Shown here: positions 26,708 to 35,262 of the stretch, piece by piece
Layout of the letters: each line of letters begins with the position of its first letter
Numbering within the stretch: position 1 is the first letter of the stretch
Origin: Phycisphaeraceae bacterium
GTDB lineage: Bacteria; Planctomycetota; Phycisphaerae; Phycisphaerales; Phycisphaeraceae
Direction: 5' to 3'
Assembly (NCBI GenBank): GCA_028284155.1
Contig: JANQSF010000030.1
Span: 1 to 61,495, forward strand
Length of the DNA stretch: 61,495 nucleotides
Translations under genes and position numbers: made by a program
Notes under the pieces: model-generated
Databases searched by the model: none
What the model saw: the letters and a program-made list of their open reading frames with translations, nothing else
What the model was told of the DNA's origin: nothing

Positions 26708-29700
26708 TCATGGCTTGACGGTCTCACTCAACTCCAAGAGTCGTTTCCGCCAACGGTCGTTATTGGGTTCCAGGCGGATGGCATTGCGGATCGCCGCAAG
26801 CGCTTGATCGTGTTGACCGCGGCGTTCATGAACGAAAGCGAGGGTGTCGAAGTAGTTGGCATCATTGGGACGAGCTTTCGTCGCCTTCTCGGCCAACTGC
26901 AGTGCCCGTGGCAGATCCTTGCCCTGCGCGGCCAACATGTATGCCAGGTTGTTCATGGCTGGGTGGAAGGCGGGGTCGGCGGCCAACGCCGATTTGTAAT
27001 GCGATTCCGCCTGCTCATTGTCCTTGTCCTGCTCCGCAAAGATCCCCATGAGGAGACTCGCCTCGGCTGGGGGCTGGGGCTGAGCCAACACGTCACGCAA
27101 CAGTGTCTTTGCAGACTGGAGGGCCGATTCGTCCTTGGTTCTCTGGGCGTAGGTCGTCCAGACGCGCACCAGCCTGATGCGATCGGCTACGGCGCTGGCG
27201 GGTGTCGCCACTATCAGGGCGTCAAGTTGTGACCGTGTAAATGAATGATCCTTCCAACCTGAGGCCGCCAACTCAACCCACTGTTGCCGCAACGATGTCG
27301 ACTTGGCCAGCAGGGGGCCGACCAACGCGACTGCTTGACCCGACCGTCCCTGAAGAATCAGGCTCTGCGCATATTGGGCAAGCACGGTCGCGTACTCATC
27401 GGGATCTTTTCTAGCCTGCTCGATGTACTGCTCAAGCCGCGTCTGCGCAGCTGCTGGCTTACCCAACTGGATCTCAGCGATCGCAGCCGTCGCCTCCAAT
27501 GCATGATGACTTCGGAACGACTGCTGGCGCCATCGGTCGATCAGCGGCACGATCTCGTCATACCGTTTCCCACGCAGGAGCGATTGCGCAGCCAACGTGA
27601 CCGGCTCGATCCGATCGGGGTAAGCGTTCACAGCTCGCAGCGACACGGAAATCGCTTCTTCGGTCTGGTTCGCCCTCAGCATCAGGCGGGTGACCAGATG
27701 TGACAGAGCGAGGAATCGCGGCGCCTGGTCAAGCCTCTGGCGCAACCGACGTAACGTCGTTATCGAGGCCTCATTCGATCGTTGGGCTTTGTCCAAGTCC
27801 TTCAAGATCTCCAAGGCAGTCTCACGATTCGGGGCATCCGTCACCATCGCAGCCATCACGGGGACGAGTAGCGAGAGGCGACCCACCCGGCGCAGCAGGT
27901 CGGCATTGTCCGCCAATATGGCGATCGCGTCGTCGCTATCGATCGACTTGCGCGCCTCGATCGCCTGCTGAATCGCGTCATCAATCTGACCTTCAGAAAG
28001 CAGCGCAACGATCAACCCGTGCTGCAAGCCGACCCGCGTCGGTATCCGTCCGACCGCCTGCCGGTAATGTTTGACGGCAGCAGCGGATCCGTCGTAACGA
28101 GCAACATGAGCGCCGATGATCGCGTCACGCTGACCCGGCAACAGTTCCAGCGACTCAAGCTTGGATAGAACCGCGCGGGCTTCTTCTCGTTGATCGCGTT
28201 CAGCGTAGTAAGTCGCCAGGAATTGGATCGCGGACGGCGTCGGTGATCGGAGCAGACTGGGGCGGATGGCTTCGACTTTGTCATGGTCACCAGCCGCCGC
28301 GTGAAGCCGCGCGGACAGCAACTCCGCCTCCGGGCTGAGCGTTGCATCTTCCGGGAGGCGCTCGAGTGTGGCGATGGCGTCCTTTGTTCGGCCGAGGTCC
28401 GCAAGCATCGAGGCGGCGAGTGTCAGGCGTTCCGGTTCAAGCCGATCTGATGACAGAGCCTGGTCCAAGAACACCGTGGCGGCCGATCGGTCTCCATCAC
28501 GTAACCGCAAACGCGCCGCCTCGAGCGCGATCGCCGCGGCGTCCGGCCGCTGATTCAGGACCGCTTGTAACTCCTCAACTGCCGCGCTGCGCAGTCCAAG
28601 GGCGTCCAGGCACCTTGCACGCATCAGACGCGCTTCCAGATGATCCGGTGCCGCGTGGATGACCTCCTGCAGGAGGACAGCCGCCTTGTTCCATCGCGAT
28701 TCCTCGTCCGGCTCCCGCATCAACCATCGTGCACGCTCGACGCGCCAGTCGAGCCCCGATTCGGATGTCAATTCACGGAGTTGTCGGATAAGCCGTCTGG
28801 ACAGTTCGGAATCCGATCTCACCGCCTCAGACCTGAGGGCAAGCCGGACAATCCCCACATCGCCGGGTTGCATTTCGAGAACCCTGCCCCATTGCGCGCT
28901 CGCCGCCTCGCCCTTCATGTGATCCAAGAGTTGCGCACGCGCAACAGCCCACGCCACCGCCAGTTCCGACGGCGCGTTGCTTCGCGCCCGATCAAAGTGG
29001 GCAAGGGCTTCGGATTCAGACTGCTCGCGGTGGATTCGAACGGCGTCGGCAACGGCCTTTGCGACGCCTGACTCACCGGAGTCAGCCCCAGCGTCCGCCG
29101 CCTGCAGCAACTCGTCAACCTGCCCCAAGTCAAGTTGGCGACTGACAGCAGCCAACTGCCTCATCGTCTTGGGTTGGATCTTGTCCTTCCTGCCCAACAC
29201 GTCGGAGATAACTCGCTTGGCGCCGTCCGTCTTTTTCAACTGCGCCAACATGGCAACCTGCACAGCCAGCACGCGTTCTTCGTCTGGAAACTCCTTCTGG
29301 ATCCGATCGATCAGCTGCAACACGCCCTTGGCGCCCTCCTCGTCGGCCGGCTTGAGATTGGCACTCCAGAGCAGCGTCAGCAGCACGGCGATATCGAGCC
29401 GCTTGGGTTGCAGCCGAGCGGCACTGCGGACTGATTTCAACGCTTCACTCTGTCTGCCCATCTGGGCTTCAAGTCGCGCCGCACGCACATGCGGTCCCGC
29501 CCAGGATGGCCGAGCAGATGTCGCCCGTTCCCAGGCATCCAGCGCCAGGTGCGACTCGCCCACCGCCGCATAGGCCCGCCCCTGAAGATCAAGCCAGTAG
29601 GCGTGCCGCGGTCTCGCATTCAATGCGTCGCTGCACAGATCCACCAGCTTCTTAGCATCGACTTTCGCAGCAACATGCCTTACCCGCAACCAGTCAGCCC

Positions 29701-30793
29701 AAAGGGTCGCTCCCGCCTTGACGTGGTGACGTTCCAAAGCATCGACGAACTCTTGGGCCCGATCGTCCTCGTCAGCCCGAAATAGCCCATCGGCAATCAA
29801 CGCCAACAGATCGAAGGGAACGTCTTTCGCTGCAGGATCGAAATCGGCTGCGCGCTTGACGATCTCGTTCCAGCGTTCATCCTCCCAGAGCCTTCGCACG
29901 ATCTCCCATTGAAAGAGAAAAGAGTGCTCGCTCTGCTCGACCTCATTCAAGTATGACAGCGACTCGCTCGGCAGCCCGGCATCGTCGAGCCACTGAGCCA
30001 GGATGGTCGCGTAGGCTTCCTGCTGAGTGGGCTCCACCTCGGGTAGACCTTGAGCCGCCGCCGCCCGCAGCCAACGGATGGCAGCATCCCGATCCTGAGC
30101 CAGCCGATGCGCGTGAGCAAGAATGACCTTGAATCGAGGATCTTCCGGGTGCTTATCAAGCAGCGCATTCGCGTAACCAACCAACTGTTCGCCCGAGTGC
30201 TTGGCCGACCGCTGAACGTCGAGGGACAGCAGGTGCATCTGCATGTCCATCGGACTGAGCTTTGTAAACGCGTCTAGCGCCTTCAATGCATCGTCGTAAC
30301 GCTCGAGGCGAGACAGAGCGATTGCCTGATGACGAAGCGCCTCCTCACCTTCTGACGAGCGTACGAGCATTTCCTCCGTCAATGACACCACCTCACTATG
30401 CTGCTCGGTCAACTGATAGAGCTGCAGCAGCATCGATCCGACTTCTTCGTATTCGGCATCGAGCGAGTGAACGTGGCGCAGAATGGTGATGGCTTCGCGA
30501 ACATGCTTGCCCCCCTCCAACGGCAATTCCAGCCTCGCCAGCCCATAGCGATATAGCGCCGTGACGTCTTCGTCATGGTCACGGAGGTAAGGCCCCAACT
30601 GATCAAGAACAGCCTGATAGTCCCCGTCCTCAAACGCCTGCAGCCCGGCCACCCGCCGGGCGGCCTGATCCTTGGCATGAATGTGTTGTCGAATCAAGTA
30701 TGCCCCTGTCCCCAGCGCCAAGACAATCAGGGCCGCGACAACCAAGAACACACGCCGTCGAGTTATCCGTGATTTACGCGACCGTCTAGCCAT
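26708..30793 (-). CDS. Large membrane-anchored tetratricopeptide-repeat protein, PrsT-like
   Basis: A 1361-residue protein. The ATG at 30793 has GGAG five bases upstream (the frame also offers a GTG one codon earlier). The N-terminus is basic (MARRSRKSRITRRR) and followed by one membrane helix (about 15-34), so the rest is probably extracytoplasmic. The remainder is alpha-helical with many TPR units, for example LQAFEDGDYQAVLDQLGPYL, ALSRLERYDDALKALDAF and, at the C-terminus, NNLAYMLAAQGKDLPRALQL then FDTLAFVHERRGQHDQALAA. The length, single anchor and position beside a polysaccharide locus and a PEP-CTERM-like gene recall the PEP-CTERM/exopolysaccharide TPR protein PrsT, but that is inference. 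A terminator follows it. Confidence 0.7.
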   Translation of the reverse strand: MARRSRKSRITRRRVFLVVAALIVLALGTGAYLIRQHIHAKDQAARRVAGLQAFEDGDYQAVLDQLGPYLRDHDEDVTALYRYGLARLELPLEGGKHVREAITILRHVHSLDAEYEEVGSMLLQLYQLTEQHSEVVSLTEEMLVRSSEGEEALRHQAIALSRLERYDDALKALDAFTKLSPMDMQMHLLSLDVQRSAKHSGEQLVGYANALLDKHPEDPRFKVILAHAHRLAQDRDAAIRWLRAAAAQGLPEVEPTQQEAYATILAQWLDDAGLPSESLSYLNEVEQSEHSFLFQWEIVRRLWEDERWNEIVKRAADFDPAAKDVPFDLLALIADGLFRADEDDRAQEFVDALERHHVKAGATLWADWLRVRHVAAKVDAKKLVDLCSDALNARPRHAYWLDLQGRAYAAVGESHLALDAWERATSARPSWAGPHVRAARLEAQMGRQSEALKSVRSAARLQPKRLDIAVLLTLLWSANLKPADEEGAKGVLQLIDRIQKEFPDEERVLAVQVAMLAQLKKTDGAKRVISDVLGRKDKIQPKTMRQLAAVSRQLDLGQVDELLQAADAGADSGESGVAKAVADAVRIHREQSESEALAHFDRARSNAPSELAVAWAVARAQLLDHMKGEAASAQWGRVLEMQPGDVGIVRLALRSEAVRSDSELSRRLIRQLRELTSESGLDWRVERARWLMREPDEESRWNKAAVLLQEVIHAAPDHLEARLMRARCLDALGLRSAAVEELQAVLNQRPDAAAIALEAARLRLRDGDRSAATVFLDQALSSDRLEPERLTLAASMLADLGRTKDAIATLERLPEDATLSPEAELLSARLHAAAGDHDKVEAIRPSLLRSPTPSAIQFLATYYAERDQREEARAVLSKLESLELLPGQRDAIIGAHVARYDGSAAAVKHYRQAVGRIPTRVGLQHGLIVALLSEGQIDDAIQQAIEARKSIDSDDAIAILADNADLLRRVGRLSLLVPVMAAMVTDAPNRETALEILKDLDKAQRSNEASITTLRRLRQRLDQAPRFLALSHLVTRLMLRANQTEEAISVSLRAVNAYPDRIEPVTLAAQSLLRGKRYDEIVPLIDRWRQQSFRSHHALEATAAIAEIQLGKPAAAQTRLEQYIEQARKDPDEYATVLAQYAQSLILQGRSGQAVALVGPLLAKSTSLRQQWVELAASGWKDHSFTRSQLDALIVATPASAVADRIRLVRVWTTYAQRTKDESALQSAKTLLRDVLAQPQPPAEASLLMGIFAEQDKDNEQAESHYKSALAADPAFHPAMNNLAYMLAAQGKDLPRALQLAEKATKARPNDANYFDTLAFVHERRGQHDQALAAIRNAIRLEPNNDRWRKRLLELSETVKP

Positions 30794-30885
30794 CACTTCT
30801 CCGACGCGTCAATAGGGACATGTCTAATCGCACAGATCGAGCACCGACTCGCTGAGCAATGTCACACATCAGAGTAGCACAATGA

Positions 30886-32007
30886 TCAAGCACGGACCGC
30901 TGCTGGCTCCAAGAGGTGGCTTTGCAGTACCTCGACAATCCGGTCGGCTGCCTTTCCGTCCCACATGGGCGGCGGATCGACCCCATCCTTCGGCAGGTCG
31001 CGCACATCCTGATAGGCTCCGACGATTGCCCCCTTGTCGTTCCCGACCAGACGGTTCCCCCGCCGATCAAGCGTCACCGGGCGTTCCGTATTCTCCCTCA
31101 ATGTGAGACATGGCACGCCCAGGATCGTTGTCTCCTCCTGAATACCCCCAGAGTCCGAGAGGACCAATCGCGCGCTGCTCATGAGCTTCAGAAAATCCAG
31201 GTAGCCAACCGGATCGATCAACCTGATGCCAGGCATGGCTTCCAAGCGAGATGTCAACCCGAACGCCTCGATGTTCTTACGCGTCCGCGGATGCATGGGA
31301 CACACAACCGACAACTCCGCCTGAATAACCTCCAGCGCGTCCAGAATCCGCGCCATCGCCGACGGGTCGTCCACATTCGATGGTCGGTGCAGCGTCAACA
31401 CCGCGTAACGATCCTCCTCAAGCCCCAGGTCATCCAACACGGTGGACGCCTTCGCCCGATCCACATTGGCCAAGAGCGTGTCGATCATCAGGTTGCCGAC
31501 GAGAAAGACACGATCCGCATCGACGCCCTCCTGGATCAGGTTATCGACACCACTCTGTTCCGTGCAGAACAGCAAATCGCTGATCGCGTCTGTCAGAAGC
31601 CGATTGATCTCTTCGGGCATCGACCGGTCTCGGCTGCGCAAGCCTGCCTCGACATGAATCAACTTGACGCCCCTCTTCACCGCCACAAGGCCGCACGCGA
31701 TCGTGCTGTTGACGTCCCCGACCACCAGAACCGCGTCAGGCTGGTGCTCACGGATGACTTCCTCGAAGCCCACCATGATCTGAGCGGTCTGCTGAGCGTG
31801 ACTGCCCGACCCTACCCCCAGATTCGTGTCCGGCTCAGGAATGCCCAACTGACGAAAGAACAGATCACTCATCTTCTCGTCGTAGTGCTGGCCGGTGTGC
31901 ACCAGCAACGGCTCGAAATCAGTCGTCCGCCGATAGGCAGCCATGAGCGGTGCTATCTTCATGAAGTTCGGCCGAGCCCCAACGACATTCACAATCTTGT
32001 AACTCAT
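30886..32007 (-). CDS. wecB: UDP-N-acetylglucosamine 2-epimerase (non-hydrolysing)
   Basis: A 373-residue protein of normal family length. It converts UDP-GlcNAc to UDP-ManNAc in the cytoplasm. Motifs are VVGARPNFMKIAPLM at the N-terminus, LVHTGQHYDEKMSD, VVGDVNSTIACGL, HVEAGLRSRDRSMPEEINR (Glu and Asp active-site region) and LSDSGGIQEETTILGVPCLTLR. Its start codon overlaps the upstream glycosyltransferase stop as ATGA, so the two are translationally coupled. It is the last gene of the long leftward polysaccharide locus. The product suggests that ManNAc, ManNAcA or a derivative such as FucNAc is a component of the repeat unit. Confidence 0.93.
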   Translation of the reverse strand: MSYKIVNVVGARPNFMKIAPLMAAYRRTTDFEPLLVHTGQHYDEKMSDLFFRQLGIPEPDTNLGVGSGSHAQQTAQIMVGFEEVIREHQPDAVLVVGDVNSTIACGLVAVKRGVKLIHVEAGLRSRDRSMPEEINRLLTDAISDLLFCTEQSGVDNLIQEGVDADRVFLVGNLMIDTLLANVDRAKASTVLDDLGLEEDRYAVLTLHRPSNVDDPSAMARILDALEVIQAELSVVCPMHPRTRKNIEAFGLTSRLEAMPGIRLIDPVGYLDFLKLMSSARLVLSDSGGIQEETTILGVPCLTLRENTERPVTLDRRGNRLVGNDKGAIVGAYQDVRDLPKDGVDPPPMWDGKAADRIVEVLQSHLLEPAAVRA

Positions 32008-33260
32008 GCTCGCGCTCGACGTCCTTGGTGTGAAGGTGCAACCATCTCTTCAAGAATGGTCAGGTATGTATTCGCCAAGTCATCCCGATTGAAGTGCTTG
32101 GTGACGTACGCGTGGCCCGACTCCCCGAACGACTCGCACAGAGCTCTATCATCGGCCAGACACTCGACGGCGCTGACCAGTTGATCAACGTTTTCCGGTT
32201 CGATGGCGATCCCCGCGTCCGCGCTCTCTAGCAGTTCGGCGGCATGTCCTTCGACACCGAGGATAATGGGCTTTCGCATCCCAGCCGCTTCGAAGATCTT
32301 CGAAGGCAGCACGTATCGGAAAAGCTCTTTGCGTTTCAAATGGACCAGACATGCATCTGCGGCGCTCAGGTATGACGGTACTTCCAATTTATCTCGCTGT
32401 CCGGTGAACACGACATTGGAGAGCCCTGTGTTGGTCGCCCGCTCCTGAAGCCCCTCCCGAACGGCACCGTCGCCGACACAGAGAAACAGGATGTCGTCTC
32501 GGCCCTTGTCGAGCAGCATGCGGGCAGCCGCCAACACAACATCAAGTCCGCTCGCCATGCCGATCGTGCCAACATACGCGCACACGAACTGGCCATCGAC
32601 TCCGTGACGTTGCCGCACGACCGACGCAGGCTCGTCTACCTTCAGCGACTCGATATCGACACCATTGGGAATAACGTCGATCTTCTCCGCAGGTACTTTC
32701 CGGTCGACGAGCTGCTCCTTATACCCCTCACCCACCGTTACCACACGGTTCGCCGATCGGTACATACACCGCTCCAGCCACTCCAGCGGTTTGATCAGCG
32801 CGCTCGCGCGGACCGCGCCAACGGTCGAAATCGACTCCGGCCAAATGTCACGAATCTCCAGCACAAACGGAATACGTCGCAAGCAGCGGAGCGCCATGCC
32901 GGCCACGCCACAGAAGAACTGCGGACTCGTCGCCAACAGTGCATCCGGCCGACGGCGAAACAGCCCTACCAACACAGCCGAGAGAAGAAACGAGACATAG
33001 TTCAGCGACCGCCGGATCGTACCCTTGTTGGCCGCGACAAAAGTCCAAACGCGGAGAACCTCGATGCCGTCGATCGTCTCCGTCTGACACAACCGATTGC
33101 GATATCCGGGGTACACCCTCCCCTTCGGATGATTGGGCGCACAGGTAATCACCGTCACATGATGACCATCCGCAACCCACCGCTTGCACAATTGGTGGAC
33201 CCGTGACGCCGGCGCATTGCCTTCGGGCGGGAAGTAATGGGTTACGAATAGCAGATTCAC
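32004..33260 (-). CDS. Glycosyltransferase family 4, WbuB-like
   Basis: A 418-residue GT-B protein starting at GTG. The N-terminal domain opens LLFVTHYFPPEGNAPASRVH and contains APNHPKGRVYPGYRNR and VLEIRDIWPESI, a pattern shared with the WbuB/colanic-acid WcaI branch of GT4. The C-terminal nucleotide-sugar domain has VIPNGVDIES, YVGTIGMASGLD, FLCVGDGAVREGL and LPSKIFEAAGMRKPIILG (the E-x7-E region). WbuB relatives transfer L-FucNAc, which would fit the downstream WecB, but substrate specificity cannot be read from sequence. It overlaps wecB by 4 bases. Confidence 0.88.
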   Translation of the reverse strand: MNLLFVTHYFPPEGNAPASRVHQLCKRWVADGHHVTVITCAPNHPKGRVYPGYRNRLCQTETIDGIEVLRVWTFVAANKGTIRRSLNYVSFLLSAVLVGLFRRRPDALLATSPQFFCGVAGMALRCLRRIPFVLEIRDIWPESISTVGAVRASALIKPLEWLERCMYRSANRVVTVGEGYKEQLVDRKVPAEKIDVIPNGVDIESLKVDEPASVVRQRHGVDGQFVCAYVGTIGMASGLDVVLAAARMLLDKGRDDILFLCVGDGAVREGLQERATNTGLSNVVFTGQRDKLEVPSYLSAADACLVHLKRKELFRYVLPSKIFEAAGMRKPIILGVEGHAAELLESADAGIAIEPENVDQLVSAVECLADDRALCESFGESGHAYVTKHFNRDDLANTYLTILEEMVAPSHQGRRARA

Positions 33261-33501
33261 AAGAACACGCTTGACAGGTGCGCCTTAACACGGGGCCGAG
33301 TCATGGTTTGGATGGACTCAGTCCCAGACACGTCGAAAACCACCTGGGCTTGCGCACTGATGCACCGACAACTTTGGTTCATCAGCGGTACTGGCCCAAA
33401 TCAAAAAACTCCTAAACCGGCTCCTCAGGGATTAATTTGAAGGACCCAAGACTCACTTACACCGGCCATCGCTCCACATCTTTGGGCTGAACCGACACTT
33501 G

Positions 33502-35262
33502 TCAGCTCTTCAGTTCCGACTCCAATGTGGTAGTCACAACCACGGGCAAATCGCCGCTAACCTGCCAAACGATCCGGGTGGCGTCAAGACACTGCCCGAA
33601 TCGCGGGCTATAGATGCCCTGATCTTCTCGCACATCAACAGGAATGCTGGACTCGATCTCAAGGCGGACGCGATGCTCCGCCCACTCGAAGACCCATGTT
33701 TGCGCTGCCACTCTCGCAATCTTCCAGTCCGGATCGATCAGGTATGCGCCACGCAGACTATGCGTGCCTTTGCCGGTGACTTCATCAACGATTCTGAGCG
33801 TGCTGTACGCTTCTACTTCGATCTCCCGGCGATGGGCGGGGCGACCTGGCAACAGCTGGTAGCCGTCATGCTGACACTCGGCTTGTACGTAACGCTCCGT
33901 CCATTGGACCTGCACACCTCGTGGGCGTGCGCGGCGTCCGACGCGGAATATGTGCCACAACTCCGTCGAATCACGGCCATCAATCGAAACTGTGTTATGT
34001 GCCGCTGTCGATCGTGACTCGCGTCGAAAAGAATCATTGTCGTAGCCACTAACCCCCGGATCCACAATCAGTCGTTTTCCTGCAAAGGAACATTCGACCG
34101 ACAACGTATCCGCATGTGCATGCCCTGGCTGATAGTCAGGCCCGACCTGACCAACGTCGAAGAATGCCGTCCAGGGTTCATACTGACACGCGACTAGACC
34201 GGAGTCGGGAAAGTACCGAGTTCCACGTCTCGTTCTGGTCGGGACGTCGTAGCACAGGAACTGATTGCCACACTCAAGGACGGAAAGCGGATTAGACGCC
34301 CCATTCAGTGTGGCGTCGTTCAAGAGTGGGATCTCGCCATCAGGATGCCGAACCCACGATAGGAATTCAGCCATCCGATGCCACGTATCTCGCATCAACG
34401 TGCGGGCCTCTCGATCCTCAAGCAGGAGCGCTAACTGCAGAATATCCTCCATGACATGGATGTGATACATCGGACTGCGTTCAAAATGGCCCCCGTCGTC
34501 CATGACTTGCTCTCGAACCTGGTCGACGGCCAACGTGGTTGCCGTCTTCAGCCATCGGCTGGCCGTGTCACCCTCGAAGAATCGCCCGGCCCATGCAAGC
34601 CCGACGGCGTCGCGCATCAAGTGATTGCCACGGAGATCCCATTCTAAATGCCCGTGCAAAAACCAGCACTGACGCCACAAACTCTGTAAGAATCGCCTCT
34701 CAAACTGACCCCAGCGTTGACGCTGCTCTTCTTTCAACATCCCATACAAGGCAACCCAAGCGCCGATGCGGGTCGCAACTGCGTAAGCATTCCAAGCTAG
34801 GTGTCGCGCTCCGGGCGAGTCGTGGGCGCAGTTTTCGACCCAGTTCTCAAGGTAGTCTTTCAGCAACTCATCCGCGCGGTGGCAAAGTCCGTTATCTCCT
34901 GCCGCGATCGCTGCCAGGCGGCAAGCCCATTGGTGATAGTGCAGGGTCACCGTCCAGAGGCGATCTACGCTCTGGGCACCGAGCCGCCAATCCGTGCCTG
35001 TCTTCCCCAAGCGCTGCGTCGCTCCGAGCAGCGGGAAACAACCCGAATCTAGATTCTCGACGAGTTCATGCGCGTCTACGTCGAGTTGTTGAAGCGCAAA
35101 CAACTGCCTCGGCACATCATCGCGGACGCGCATCTCCTCGGGAGGGTCGGGGATGCGCAACGGACGCCCATTACTCGCTCGATACTTCATGCGCCAAAAG
35201 ACCTGCGAAGGCCTCAAATGACGCACCGTGCGGAATGTACGTGGCAAATCTTTCAAAGACAT
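33502..35262 (-). CDS. Heparinase II/III family protein
   Basis: A 586-residue protein. The N-terminal alpha-helical toroid is seen in WTVTLHYHQWACRLAAIA, NAYAVATRIGAWVALYG, EWDLRGNHLMRDAVGLAWAG (split LRGNHLMRDAVGLAW) and MYHIHVMEDILQLALLL. The C-terminal beta-sandwich contains PGHAHADTLSVE, GKRLIVDPGVSGYDND and HNTVSIDGRDSTELW. These are the conserved motifs of the polysaccharide-lyase-like heparinase II/III fold. No signal peptide is evident. Such proteins are common inside exopolysaccharide loci, usually next to the bi-domain oxidoreductase, as here, where the start overlaps the upstream stop by 10 bases. It could be an epimerase or lyase acting on the product. Confidence 0.88.
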   Translation of the reverse strand: MSLKDLPRTFRTVRHLRPSQVFWRMKYRASNGRPLRIPDPPEEMRVRDDVPRQLFALQQLDVDAHELVENLDSGCFPLLGATQRLGKTGTDWRLGAQSVDRLWTVTLHYHQWACRLAAIAAGDNGLCHRADELLKDYLENWVENCAHDSPGARHLAWNAYAVATRIGAWVALYGMLKEEQRQRWGQFERRFLQSLWRQCWFLHGHLEWDLRGNHLMRDAVGLAWAGRFFEGDTASRWLKTATTLAVDQVREQVMDDGGHFERSPMYHIHVMEDILQLALLLEDREARTLMRDTWHRMAEFLSWVRHPDGEIPLLNDATLNGASNPLSVLECGNQFLCYDVPTRTRRGTRYFPDSGLVACQYEPWTAFFDVGQVGPDYQPGHAHADTLSVECSFAGKRLIVDPGVSGYDNDSFRRESRSTAAHNTVSIDGRDSTELWHIFRVGRRARPRGVQVQWTERYVQAECQHDGYQLLPGRPAHRREIEVEAYSTLRIVDEVTGKGTHSLRGAYLIDPDWKIARVAAQTWVFEWAEHRVRLEIESSIPVDVREDQGIYSPRFGQCLDATRIVWQVSGDLPVVVTTTLESELKS

